A DNA stretch of 64,000 bases from Hofstenia miamia (lineage: Eukaryota; Xenacoelomorpha; Acoela; Hofsteniidae), in the NCBI GenBank assembly GCA_900660155.1, contig CABFPE010000211.1, positions 504,360 through 568,359 of the forward strand. Reading direction: 5' to 3'. The notes below the pieces were generated by a model that worked only from the letters and a program-made list of their open reading frames with translations, did no database searches and had not been told where the DNA came from. Below are positions 1 through 11,715 of this stretch, piece after piece. Position numbers and translations under genes: made by a program. Each line of letters starts with the position of its first letter. Within the stretch, counting starts at the first letter, position 1.

Positions 1-23
1 TATATATATATATATATATATAT
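1..23. repeat. TA microsatellite
   Basis: An uninterrupted run of TA dinucleotides opens the window. It is one of several TA arrays here and probably continues upstream of the window. Confidence 0.95.
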
Positions 24-3000
24 GGTTTAAGAACACAATTTGCTTGAATTGTAAATGAAAGTGTTAAAATGAGTAATTGAATCTTTAGCAAAAGCTGTTT
101 TATGCTGGTGACATCTTGTTGAATTATACAAAATATTTGGCTTCATGACCAAATCACCTGAAAATTATAAACAAGATTTTATTGGACAACTGAAATATGT
201 CTTAGATAAAATGTTGAGCTATTTCCGTATTTTATTCCGATTGCACGCCTTCAGTTTCCTTACTCATTTTATCTTAAATGAATTCAAATTTCGTTCATTT
301 ATTATTTAGTCCATTTCTAACAGGTCCATTTATGTTTTAAATCTCTGTTATTATTTCATTTAAGGAAACTCAATCATTAAAGTTTTATGAAATTACTGTA
401 AACAATCGGTTTGCGTCTAGCCTCCAACTTCCAAAAATATCACTAATACATAATTGCACGTTACACAATGCGCTTAGTTTTCAGAATTTGGAGATCATCT
501 CATTCAATTTAGGTTAGATTTATGTGATACATGTTTAAAATTTTAAATAAATTAAAAAATTTTTGAAATCTTAAATGGCTAAGGTTATTTTACATTGTAC
601 TATTGTCGTTATTTTTTTAGTAAACATAAGAACTTAATAGCATGCTGGCAAAACTGTTGATGTCTAAAGTTTTAAAAAACTAACTCCGGCCTAGTTAGTC
701 CTATGAAAAGTGACATCTGGGAGTTTCCCTAAATTAAAGACTTTCTTTAAGCATTCTTCTATACAGACCTATATAAAGGACGATCAGAACTTGAAAGCAG
801 GAAAAATCTCAACAACTGTTTGATTTTCCTGACACATTGGCGCTTATATGCATGAATTAGGCTAAAGTTCTCATAAAATTACTACTAAAACAAGGACATG
901 CTTTGCTGAAGGACTACCCAGACAATTGACAAATCCGCACTGGCAATGGGTCAAATAAGTTTTCACAAACTGCCGACCCACAAATGATTAAGTCAAAGTT
1001 AAAACCATTGTAATGATTTCAATAAGTTTAATGCAAGAAGTGTTTAGCAGATAGAGCTGGAAATTTAGCCCTTAGATCTGTTAAATGAATGACTTTATTC
1101 AATGATGGCCAAATAAATGATTGCGTATATTTATTTTTAAATTTATATGACGTATAATTTTGTATATATCATATATATGATGTCCAAGTCTCCAATCTAT
1201 TTATATGGTTTTTCCAATATTATTTTGACATATTTTCCTTAATAGGTTCTACTAAGTATGCACTAGATTGTACTAATGTGCCCGGCTCCATACAGTGCTC
1301 TACTACATGTGAACTAGGCTACCTTAAAAAAATATTGATTTAAGTAGTAATTTTCGAAACATTAAGGCACTGACACCCCAGCCAAACCACGCAGCATAAA
1401 TTCCGTATTTATTTATTTATATGGCCATCACTGACTAGTAACTTCTTAGAAAAAATGGACAGTTGGGGATGGAATATATTTGGTAACTCGTTAGCCCTTC
1501 TTCCCTATTCAAGTCTACTGCAAAGCTTGCATTGAGGATGCATTCCAAACTTCGTTCACTATCCAGTAGTAAATGCTATTCTTAGCTTGAATTCATTTAG
1601 GAATTTAATAAATTTCTCTCGAGTTCATCGTAATATTACTTTGCAATCGTTTGTACATTTTGCTAAATCCTTCTTTCAGATTGATTACGACGGCTCCGCC
1701 TATATAATTGTTTGCTACTAATTTAAAAATGTATGAAGTAGCCGATTCAAGATTTCACGCTTTCTAAAATCATTTAGAATTTTTGCACATAACAACACCA
1801 TTATACATTATGGTAGTATTATATGCTTCTATGAAAAATTTACAAAATTTCTAATAACTGTGTTTATTACAAATATTTTGAGTATAATTAACTGTGTATG
1901 TTTGAATATGGAGCTTAGGTTAGAGCATGTGTATTGTCTGTGTAAGTGTATACATATCTCTCTAAATAATATTTGTAAATACATATGTAAGTATGTTTTA
2001 TTTTCAACAGTATTGCCAAAGAATAAAGCTATTAAAATGCATATTGTTACTAAATTTTTGAATTTTCTATCTTTAATGTGATCCAAAATGGGATCGGGAT
2101 TTTGAAATAATCTCTATAGTTAAAGTATTTGGAACTAATGAGAAAATGGCTTTTTCACATGATCTATAAACTCTGAATAATTAATTTCCTTGGATTAAAT
2201 CTAAAGAATTATTTTTTCCAAAGATAGCGAAATTTTCTAATGAGATTTATATCGAAAAGTAAACACCATTTAGTTTCTAATTTTATGTTTTATGAAACTA
2301 AATCATTTCAAACATTTCTTCCACTGCCAGCAGTATGGAAAATTATTCTAAACAGTTATGTTACTATCATCAACTGGCAAATGCAGTCACAAAAATATTT
2401 AAGCATAGATAGTTTGAAATTGAATTTCCTCTTACCAAGAATAATTCAACAATACAAAATTTAGCACAAGTATCAATGCAGTTAGTATTAATAAGTGTGA
2501 AGTCATAAAAATTCGTTTACATTTAAGGCTAATGGTGAGGAATTGTGTATGCATTTTGTGTACATTCAACAACATGAATCATCAATTTAAATAAGTTATT
2601 GAATTAATTTCTAAAAGAGATTAAAGAGCAACTATTTTTGTGAATTTAATTGAATTGAAGTGACTTTCTTGATGACACGTGCTCATCAAATGAACATAAC
2701 TACGCATCATTGACTATTTTTCTTCCACAAATAGTGTCAGACGAAGTTAGTCTGACCTATATTACATATTAGCTTAGTTGTTACTCCAGGCCCATTATAT
2801 TCAAAATTTAGCGAATATCTGTAATAAAACTAGAAGAGCATTTCAAGAAAGGACTGTGTTGCAGCTCCGGATAAAGCACAGTTTGAAATTTAATTAATTA
2901 GTCTTGATGACAAAAAAATAGAATGACGTTGCCAAATCTAATTAGAGAGAGTTTCAGCAGTACAAGGACAAAATTTTCTTTAAGGAATTTGTTAAATTTT

Positions 3001-5135
3001 ATTTAGTAAATTTAGACAATGTATGTTAAATAATCAAAAACGCTGTCTGGATGGCTTAGATATTCCACTCATCGATGCAAGAATAATAGGCAGCATATTT
3101 TGTAAAGAAGGTGCATAATTTCAGGAATGGGCTTCAGAGATGCAATGAAATATTTTATTAAATGTAATTTGTGGATCATTTCCTAGGAATGCTGGCATCA
3201 GACACGCAATTCAAATTTTGATTTAAATTCAATAACGTCTTGAATATCATACACAAGCGTTGGGATTACTATTAATTTTGTGTAACACAAAAGTTCCTGA
3301 AAGCACATGTGTATGATATTTTGAATATTTTCAAAGTTTTTTCAGGTGCATCGAAATTGCAATGTTTGAGTTAGTTTACAAAGATATTATAAATTAAAAA
3401 AATTCATGTAGCATGTGCTACAAATGTTTGTTAGAATAAATTTGAACAAATGTGCATAATCTTCATATCATAATACTAGAATGCTGACAATTTATGATTT
3501 TATTTACTTCTTCCAATTAGTTTCATTTTTTGTTAGAGATTATTGTAGAAATTTATTTTAGAAAATCAATACAGGTAATTTTTCGTCAAAAATGCATCAT
3601 GAATAAGAAATACTTAATTCATTAATTGTATTTAGTGCTAGGGAACGAAATCAAGTATACCACCAAGTGATTTCTACACTTACATTTACTTCAAAAATAG
3701 AATTTAATAAAGAGATTTTTCTCCAAGTTCATATAATTTCCTACAACCAAAGTTTAAACCCATTCTATCCACTTCTTTGTTTAGGAAAGAGTTGATTGAT
3801 AGATTCGGATATGTTTTAAACAAAAATATTTTATAACAATTTTCATTCTTAATGTTGGTCTTAATGATGGAATTTTAGTTTAGTTGTGCATGAGCTTTTT
3901 GGGTTTGAATGCCACAAATGTCGATGTAAGAAAAAAATTTCGGGTCTAGTTTATCAAAAATGCCTACATGTAGAACACGAAAGTTTAATTGGTTAAATTT
4001 AGCACTAAGTTTCATTAATCGAAGTATAAAATGTTTTGCATACTTTCAAGCACTTAAAGAAGAACAGAATTTATATGCACCCATACTTATTTTGATATCG
4101 ATTTGAATTTCAAATAGAAATTTGAAATGTCATACTTTCTCGAATTCAGTGTAAAAACTATTTGTAAAATTTATCCATGAATAGTAAAATTATAAATATT
4201 GTATTAATATCAAATGTTAGCAACAGAATTTATTAAGCATGAATTAATATCATTAGAGAAACGGAAGCCTTTTTTGAATATGGTGCTATATTGCTGAAAA
4301 CTAAACATAGCTTGCAAGACATTTTAAGTGCATATAAATGTATAGAAACCTTGGCAAACCAATGAAAACCCCAACTTCCCATAAAAATTCATCTGCAGAA
4401 AATATAAATTATTTCTTTGTGATAGCAAAATCCCTACCTGGGTGCACATGATCTTAAAAAGAAATATTGTAAAAATCTATTATAAATGCTACAATATGTT
4501 CTCTCTGAATGGTACAACATATGGATTCTATGAATAATAACATATCAGTATGTCACTGAATTACTTAGGAAAATATCTTCGTGCTATTAATTAAATTGGA
4601 AAATTCGTCAATGTACTTTTTGACTGGAATCACGTGGGCGTCTACATATTCTAACAAAGGAATGCCCTAACTTCAGAAAATCACAATTGATGAAAAATTA
4701 ATAGAAATTAGGCCACCCTTCCAAATCTGTCATCTGCTTTAAAACAGCACTCTGCGTTTGAGAAGGAAAACAGGTTAGATGCCATTCGAATATGGTTAAA
4801 AACTGACATTGAATTAAACATACTATGCTGATAATTCTATCAAAATTAAGGTTTGACAAGCCAACATACCATTTTGTTTGAAATTTCTTATTACCAGCGG
4901 TTTCCCAGAATAACAGCACAATTTTTTATGAATTTTTGTCTCAACTTAATCATGTATATTGTTCTTATCCAATATGAAAGTAAGCAAATAAATATATTTA
5001 AAAGTTTCCGCTAAAGCCAAATATAATTACTTCTCTAGTAAGCTTTTTCAAACTTCTCAACCAAAAATCTTTCAAATTTATTTTGTATTTCTCTTCCAAT
5101 GTTAGGAAAATACAAGGGTTCAAGCTGCTTTATTT
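24..5135. other. Non-coding AT-rich stretch, no gene recognised
   Basis: I see no protein family, RNA gene or transposon end in this stretch. Open frames are all under about 75 codons, overlap on both strands and have no recognisable motifs. Short TA runs occur (for example near 1160-1180). It could be intergenic or intronic; nothing decides which. Confidence 0.6.
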
Positions 5136-5139
5136 TTAT

Positions 5140-5528
5140 GAAGTTTTTTAAATTTTAAAGTTTAAGTCCGGCAGATTAATTTTTGTCTTTATTATATATA
5201 ACTCCTGTTAATATTAGGCCTATTAATAGTTAATTCCATAGAAAACTGAAAGAAAATTGAACAAACCAAAAACAGAATAACTCAATTTATAGTCAAAGTT
5301 AGTGAGACATTCCAAAGATATCAATTTAAATATTATTATAATTGCAAAGTTGTAGTCTGCTGAACAATAAAACTTTTAGATTTTCAAAAGATTTTGTTCC
5401 AAACTAAGCAAAATATTCCCTGCTTATAAAACAAGACATTTATTTTTCCATTTTGATCGGTAAACGGGCGGTAATTTTACCGGCCTTTCTTGAAATTTCC
5501 AAGCGGCTGGTAGCCTGTTCCATCTCTG
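5140..5528 (-). mobile_element. Diverged hAT-like non-autonomous element, copy 1
   Basis: Read on the minus strand, this begins with CAGAGATGGAACAGGC at 5528, the same terminus as the element at 17842-18890 (CAGAGATGGAACCGGC). The two then align for several hundred bases, including the CCGG-rich start, a shared TATTTTGCTTAGTTT block, a TTTTGCAATTA-like block and a CAGTTTTxTATGGAA block. The far end could not be traced below about 5140, so this copy may be truncated or too diverged. A CAG-type terminus fits the hAT superfamily; no transposase is encoded. This is an old family member whose better copy lies 12 kb away in the opposite orientation. Confidence 0.6.
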
Positions 5529-6179
5529 ATGTAGTAACATGAAGATCAAATCAATAAAGCACTTAAAAATGCATTGCCGATTTTACAGGAAATTTTGGTC
5601 ATTTTAAAGCTTTATTGGAAATGTAATGTAAATAAGTAGATCTACTTGAGATCCTATGTATGTCAGAAATTTAAAAAACAATCTTTGAAATGTCGAAATG
5701 GTCGGAATTGAAGTGGAATCCTCTTCTGACACCATATGAGATTTTTACAAAGTAATTTTTACGTAGTAATGAACAATGGTTCAATTCACTTAGCAATTAC
5801 GTTTTTATTTATTGATATTCAGAATTACCTTTTAAATATAAACACAGTAAAGTATTTTCTAATTGCTTCCTTTGAAGTTCGTTAATTTGATTTAGTTTTA
5901 GACCTAATGGATCAATTTGGACTACATCTCAGTTAACATTTCAGCATTTAAACCATCATATTTCGTAAAATAATTTTACAGATACATTTATCAGCTCTTG
6001 AGTATTAAAACAAAATAATGAAATTTAAATTTTTTAGGAGATATTTTAAATTTGAAACTCAAAAAATGTCAACATTTTTTCAATTATTTGAAGAATGCAT
6101 TTTTAATTGATATTATTGAGCATCGTAATAATACTACGTGATCGCACCGCAATGGGAAAAGCTATTGTAGAGACGATTG

Positions 6180-6402
6180 AGTGCAGGCGTGTACTCGAGG
6201 AGGTGCTCGGGGGGAGAGGCTCAGCCCATCTTGTTAAATTCGATTGGGGGCTCATCCTCCCCTTGTTAGAGATATATGATGGTGTTGGGTGTTGGATTTT
6301 ATTTGTTGAGACATTTAATTTGGTCAAAACATAACATAAAAATACTGTGTTCAAATTTCGAGCACCCTTGTTAATTATTTAGGAGTACAGTTCTGATTGA
6401 GT
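6180..6402 (+). repeat. Interspersed repeat, copy 1 (relative at 26773-26975)
   Basis: About 220 bp aligns with 26773-26975 in the same orientation. Shared blocks include GTGTAYTC at the start, a CTTGTTAAA/CTTGCTAAA block, TCCTCCxCTTGTT, TTGTTGAGA/TCGTTGAGA, ATTTxGTCAAAA, and a closing TTGCTAATTAT-like block before GTACAGxTCTG. The copies are clearly related but well diverged, so the family is old. It is GC-richer than its surroundings, which explains the overlapping open frames here; neither frame looks like a protein. Copy 2 starts CAGGGGTG, a hAT-like terminus, so this may be one end of a non-autonomous hAT. Confidence 0.65.
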
Positions 6403-9400
6403 GATATCAATACTTTTAAACTAGATGTAAATTGTACAGGGAATAAGAAGACAAGGAAATTAATCTGCATGAAGTTTTTAAAATCTAGAATTCGATGTGT
6501 CTCGTTTTAGCCATACACAAGACTATAAAAACATAAGCTTTATATTCATGTAATATACAAAGTGGACTTCTAACTGCTAATAATCCTGAATCGGATGTTC
6601 TTTTGATTGATAAAGCCTCAGAAGTGCTAACAACAAGATAAAATTAGAATTTTGATGCATTGAGCTATTATTTATCTAGAGCATAGGTCCAGCATTACCA
6701 ATGAGACACATGAAAGGGGTTCTGCGTTACTTATCATTCTCCAATTTTGAAAATTACGTAGCAGTTTTGGCATAGTGCTTTGCTTCTACGTTATTTGCAT
6801 AAATTTAAGCAATTTGCTTATAACGATTCATGAGAATGAGATTATTAAGTATATATTAGATAAGATAACTGAAATTTCAACGTTCTTTTATGACTAAGTA
6901 AAAATAATTATCATTCCGGATAATATATATTCGTTTCTGTTTTTACTAATACTACTAAAGGTGGTAGAATATTAGTAAATAGTTTTGTAGCTGTAATTGC
7001 ACAGTACACAAATTAGAGATAAGTACGGGTCCAGGTGGAAGCCTTCCAAACTCAAAAAGCAATGACAATTTCATCTTTCAGACTTATACAAAACCGCATC
7101 ATAAACCTCACAAAAGCATAGGCTATTTGGGACATACAAGCAAATTTTTATTACCTAATGCAATAAGTTTAAGCAATTTGAGTTTCTGTAAAGCATTTAT
7201 ACTCCAATATTAAGTGACGATGAGACCAATATTTGGCTTAAAATTCACAAATAGATGTCGGCCGTAAATTTTCTACTTTTCCTTTGTGCAATTTTGATAC
7301 CAAGCATTTTTTTTCAATCAATAATTGCCTTTATGCATATTAATCTAAATTTAGCGTTTGATAAATTATAGAAAAGCTCCTTCCTACTGTTGGTTATACT
7401 TACTGCAGTGAAACTTGATGTATTTCCCAACTAAATTACCAATAATAATTTATTTTTATTACATGATTTCCAGAATTGAATGTGATTTTCTAATAATAAA
7501 TTGGATACTTTTTTACTCTCTTGATACTTAATTATGTAGTGATTTCGTCGTACTTTTATCTTTTGTTACTAATTTAAATATTCTTTTCAAATTTTCAATA
7601 ATGAAATATTAATATATGGTCAGATATTTCAATTAAAAAGAATTCTTTTTGCTATTGTAGCCAATAGTTTGAGCACGGAAGTGAAAGTATATAAACCAGA
7701 AAATTGGTTGTTGCAGCGGGGAAATAAATTAGATTTCTAAATTCGGATAGGTAAAATTCTCGCAAGACTTACACAGAAAGTAATAACTATTCGGTCAGGA
7801 GTTTTTTTACCGAAATCATTAACATCTAAAAATAGACATTAGTTAATGATTAAAATTGTTTTGTATGTACTGTAAAGCATTTCTTAGTTATACCATTAAT
7901 TTATACTTAGAAATTCATTAAAGGTAGATTGACTAAATAATTTGAATTTTAAAATCATCATTTGGAAACGGAGTTCAATAAAACAACGAAGTAACAAAAT
8001 GACTTTGTCATTTTTAGTAACGTGGAAAGTTTTTCTATATTTAACATACTGTAAGCAATTTTAACTGGTTTCTATATAATATCATTGAAATCAATTAATA
8101 TGTCCAAAAAATAGGTTTTGGGCTATTGACAAAAATGCGTTTTGGCTTACGCACCACTCTCTATGACCTATGACCAATCGACAAAGACCACCCTTTCACA
8201 AAAGTGTTTTAGTATTACGATTTAAATTTCAAGATTCCGTTTTGTAAAGAAGCCCAAAATCACAAAATTTGTTCAAAACACTTGCTTTAATTTTATTGCT
8301 GCACATAGTATCATAATTTTCTCTCACTGAAACAATGCAACTGCCAAATTGATTACTTTTACAATAACGAAACATTGGCGGGACTTTTGTCAAAGTTTCT
8401 TAACTCTACTTCTACTAGCATTACTTTAAAGCAATAAACCGCTTTGTACACATTTTTGAAATATTTTATTCTAAACAGTTAAGAAATATTGAAAGCATTT
8501 GATATAGGCACACCTATATGGGGTTGTGTAGGCTCATGTAATGATGAGAATTTACCTTTTTGTACCTTATGTACATAAAATTAATAAAAATATTCAATAA
8601 GAAATCAGAGGTTTTTGCTTAAAAAAGCATTGAATTCTCACCTTGCTAATGCTTAGATAATGAGGTGGTCTAATATCCATGGGAACAACAATTACTCTCA
8701 AATACTTTGTTTTCTGAAGATAAATTTTTTGAGCCCCATTCAAGTGCGCATTGCGCAAATTCATAGATCGTCGTACCGTTTGTGAGTTGTGAAAGTTTAA
8801 AAATTGAACTCGAAACCAACTCAATAATAGCTGAATTGATCTATTTTTCTTCAATTATTTTTGTAATATTGAATATTCACTGAACTTTCACCTTTTTTCT
8901 CAAATTAAGAACCATAAGGCTTGGATTTTCTCATTCAGCTTTTGAACATTTATATAGGGTAGCGGAGTTATATATAGCGTGTCGACTCAAACCTAAAAAA
9001 AGTCAATTCGCAGTTGTCTACTATATGTCATCTACAAGGGCCTTAGTTTCAAAAAAATTATATGCCCAGATTTTGATGAAATTGCCTCAAAGTTATTGAA
9101 GCAAAAGACATGTTTTCATCAAGTTTTAGCCAATAATGAATGGATTTATAAATTTATTCCGTTAAACATTTAAGCGCCTATAGGTTTTGACCCAATCGAC
9201 AACGGTAATTATTTTTAAACATACTTGTAATTGAAAGCCCAATTTATGTAATTATGTAATTGAGCATAGAAATACAGCATTACTTAAAGCAAATACAAAT
9301 AGAATTTACGGTTTGAATATACATATAAGAAATATGATATGAAAGTTAGAACACGTGTATGTTTTGACAAATATATGTATACATATTTGCGTTTAAAACT

Positions 9401-10890
9401 CGTTCCACTATTTTGTTGCTTCAATGTTGACAATTCAGGCTCTAAGTTGAAGGAATTATTTTCAAATTGAGTGATTTGCCTCGTATGCCGCCCAAGAGGA
9501 ACACCGACTATGAACTGGTTAATTTTTATTTGAAGGTTTGTTCATATAAGAAAACACTCCTTATCAAAGGCGTTTCTATGTGAGGATTTTCCTTTGCTAA
9601 TTCTTATGTATCTTCGATGTCAATTTCGTTCAATCATAAATTATTTCCGTAAAGCCCTCATTTGGCTAACATACAATATCGATGAAGTTTATTACTCATA
9701 TTGTTAACTATTTTGTTGAATCTGCAATTTGCACTGCTCTAGACATGGTAAAATGAATGAAATTTGCAAAAAACACTAGCTGAATTGCGAAATCGGACAA
9801 TAGCTGGCCTCTTCTCCGCGGATCATAAATCTTCTTTATTGCAAAGTCTTACTTAAATGTTTGATAACGTAACGTTAAAATGAAGGCAAGTGGTAAGAAA
9901 AATGTTTGTTTGATTTATCATTTTCCATGAAAATGGATTCATAGAGTTCTAGGATTTATAATAGAAGGTAAGTTTTAAATATTTTTTACTTTTGAAAATT
10001 GCTTGCAGTCGATTATCCATAATTATTGTAAATAAGTATTTGTTTAGTACCATGGAGAGAAGGGAAGCAGTTTACGTAAAATTTTAAATGCTAATACATG
10101 CACTCTCATGAGAATTGCGCTTACCTAAAGTTAAATATATTGTAGTCATCATACTTTTCAAATAGAAAAGCACCTCTATTTCGTTGTTAAGGTAATAAAT
10201 TTTTTTTCGTTTGGTATTTGGTTTCGTGTTCAAATTACACTTATTGTAGCTTAAGCATCTGCATGTAGTTTAAAAAATGCTGATTGATTTTATTAAAGCA
10301 AAAAATGTTGCAAATGTGATTGTTATAGTGAGTTCAAGTCGATGAGCCCATAAGCATATAATTTATAATCGGGCCTTATAACTTCTCTCAATGTCAAATA
10401 GGGTTCATGGTTCTAAATGGAATTTGAGATTTATTGGAAATTCATTTTGGGTGTTTAAAATACAAAGGTAAAAATAAGTATAATATCGATTCAAAAGTTT
10501 GACTTCAAAGTGTACATTTCTTTACTTTCGAAATTCGTGACGTTCAGAAAATTGGTTTCGTAGGTTTAAACATTCGATTTCCGAATACAAATAGTGTAGC
10601 TATACTCAATGTTTAATCAACAATTACAATTTGGCTTTTGCATAATGCTTAAATTACCATTCAAATAACAGGTTTCTTCCATACATTTGTCTAGATGCTG
10701 AAAGTATTTAAAAATACCAAAGAATGAATGAGGGAATGATAAGTCTTCTTTTAGAAATACTCGAAAACGTGATTTTAATTTCATTGTTTAACTTTTAAAT
10801 ATTAAAAGATTGAGTAAAGAAGGCAAATGTATTTGGATTTATATATGTATACTTTTCAAATTGAATGCATATGTTTGAATATCAGTAATC
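6403..10890. other. Non-coding AT-rich stretch; one weak exon-like segment
   Basis: No protein family, RNA gene or repeat end is recognised. The only segment with any coding character is on the minus strand at about 8645-8854, where an 86-codon open frame runs into a good donor-like site (CAAG followed by GTGAGA) in phase. No homology is recognised and no acceptor or neighbouring exon is evident, so I do not call a gene. Confidence 0.5.
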
Positions 10891-10898
10891 AGTGTAAA

Positions 10899-11047
10899 CC
10901 CTAGTAAATACACTTGGAAAATTTGGCAAATATTTGCCAAACAGTTGGATAAAAATGCATAATTTTTGTAAATGGAAATATTCCAAATATTTGGCAAATA
11001 TTTGCCAAATAATTGCCAAATTTTCCAAATTTGTACAATTTGTACAT
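10899..11047 (+). repeat. Palindromic TTTGGCAAATATTTGCCAAA-type repeat, copy A
   Basis: The segment starts CCCTAGTAAATA and then carries alternating TTTGG...CCAAA motifs that can fold back on themselves. The inverted copy B at 11501-11715 ends with the same CCCTAGTAAATA block on the opposite strand. With the hairpin at 17623-17700 (CCCAGTAAACAA) these look like one loose family of short foldback elements. Confidence 0.7.
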
Positions 11048-11500
11048 TCATTAATTTACAGCTTATTTGAATAAATAAAAGTGTGCGTAATATATAATAA
11101 ACTATTTCAAACATTTTTGAAACCAATATAACGAAAATTTCAACTTTTTATTGACTACTATTGTAAACAATTGAAATATTTATATATCTAAGAATAATTT
11201 ATGCAACATTTAAGTACGCAATTAGTACTAGTTATGGACTAACGTTATCACCTGTGTTCATTTACTTTTTTATGTTCATACCAGAAATAATTTTTAAATT
11301 ACCATACTTATAGATGTTTAAATTATAATTCATAATTGCCAAAATTTTGAGCGAATTGTTATGGAATATAAACAAGCTTATTTCATATATATGCATAACT
11401 GCAATTGGTTGGCAGTTGTTTGCTGTAGTTTAGACCATTACTTGTTGGTCTTGGGTCTCTACATCTCTGTATACACTTAAATGTATAAAAATTCACGTAG

Positions 11501-11715
11501 CCCAAAATTTGGAAAGTTTGCCAAATATTTGGTAAATTCTTGGAATGTTTGCAAATTATTTGGAAAATTTGCAAAATATTTGGAAAGTTTGCATAAAATT
11601 TGGAAAATTTGCCAAATGTTTGGCAAATATTTGCCAAATATTTGGAATCGATTTGCAAATCCTTTCCAAATATTTGGCAATTTTTTGCCAAATTTTCCAA
11701 ACTTATTTACTAGGG
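11501..11715 (-). repeat. Tandem 20-bp palindromic units, copy B
   Basis: Roughly six units of about 20 bp, with consensus ATTTGGAAAATTTGCCAAAT, are laid head to tail and then flow into TTTGGCAAATATTTGCC. Each unit is close to self-complementary. On the minus strand the array opens with CCCTAGTAAATA, matching the start of copy A, so the two copies form an inverted pair about 450 bp apart. Open frames on both strands here (about 90-105 codons) are products of the repeat and encode only repetitive N/F/K/P-rich peptide. Confidence 0.75.

Noticed and set aside
6103-6354. Paired open frames on both strands with GC-rich composition
   Set aside because: The segment is a diverged interspersed repeat with a second copy at 26773; neither frame shows a protein motif.
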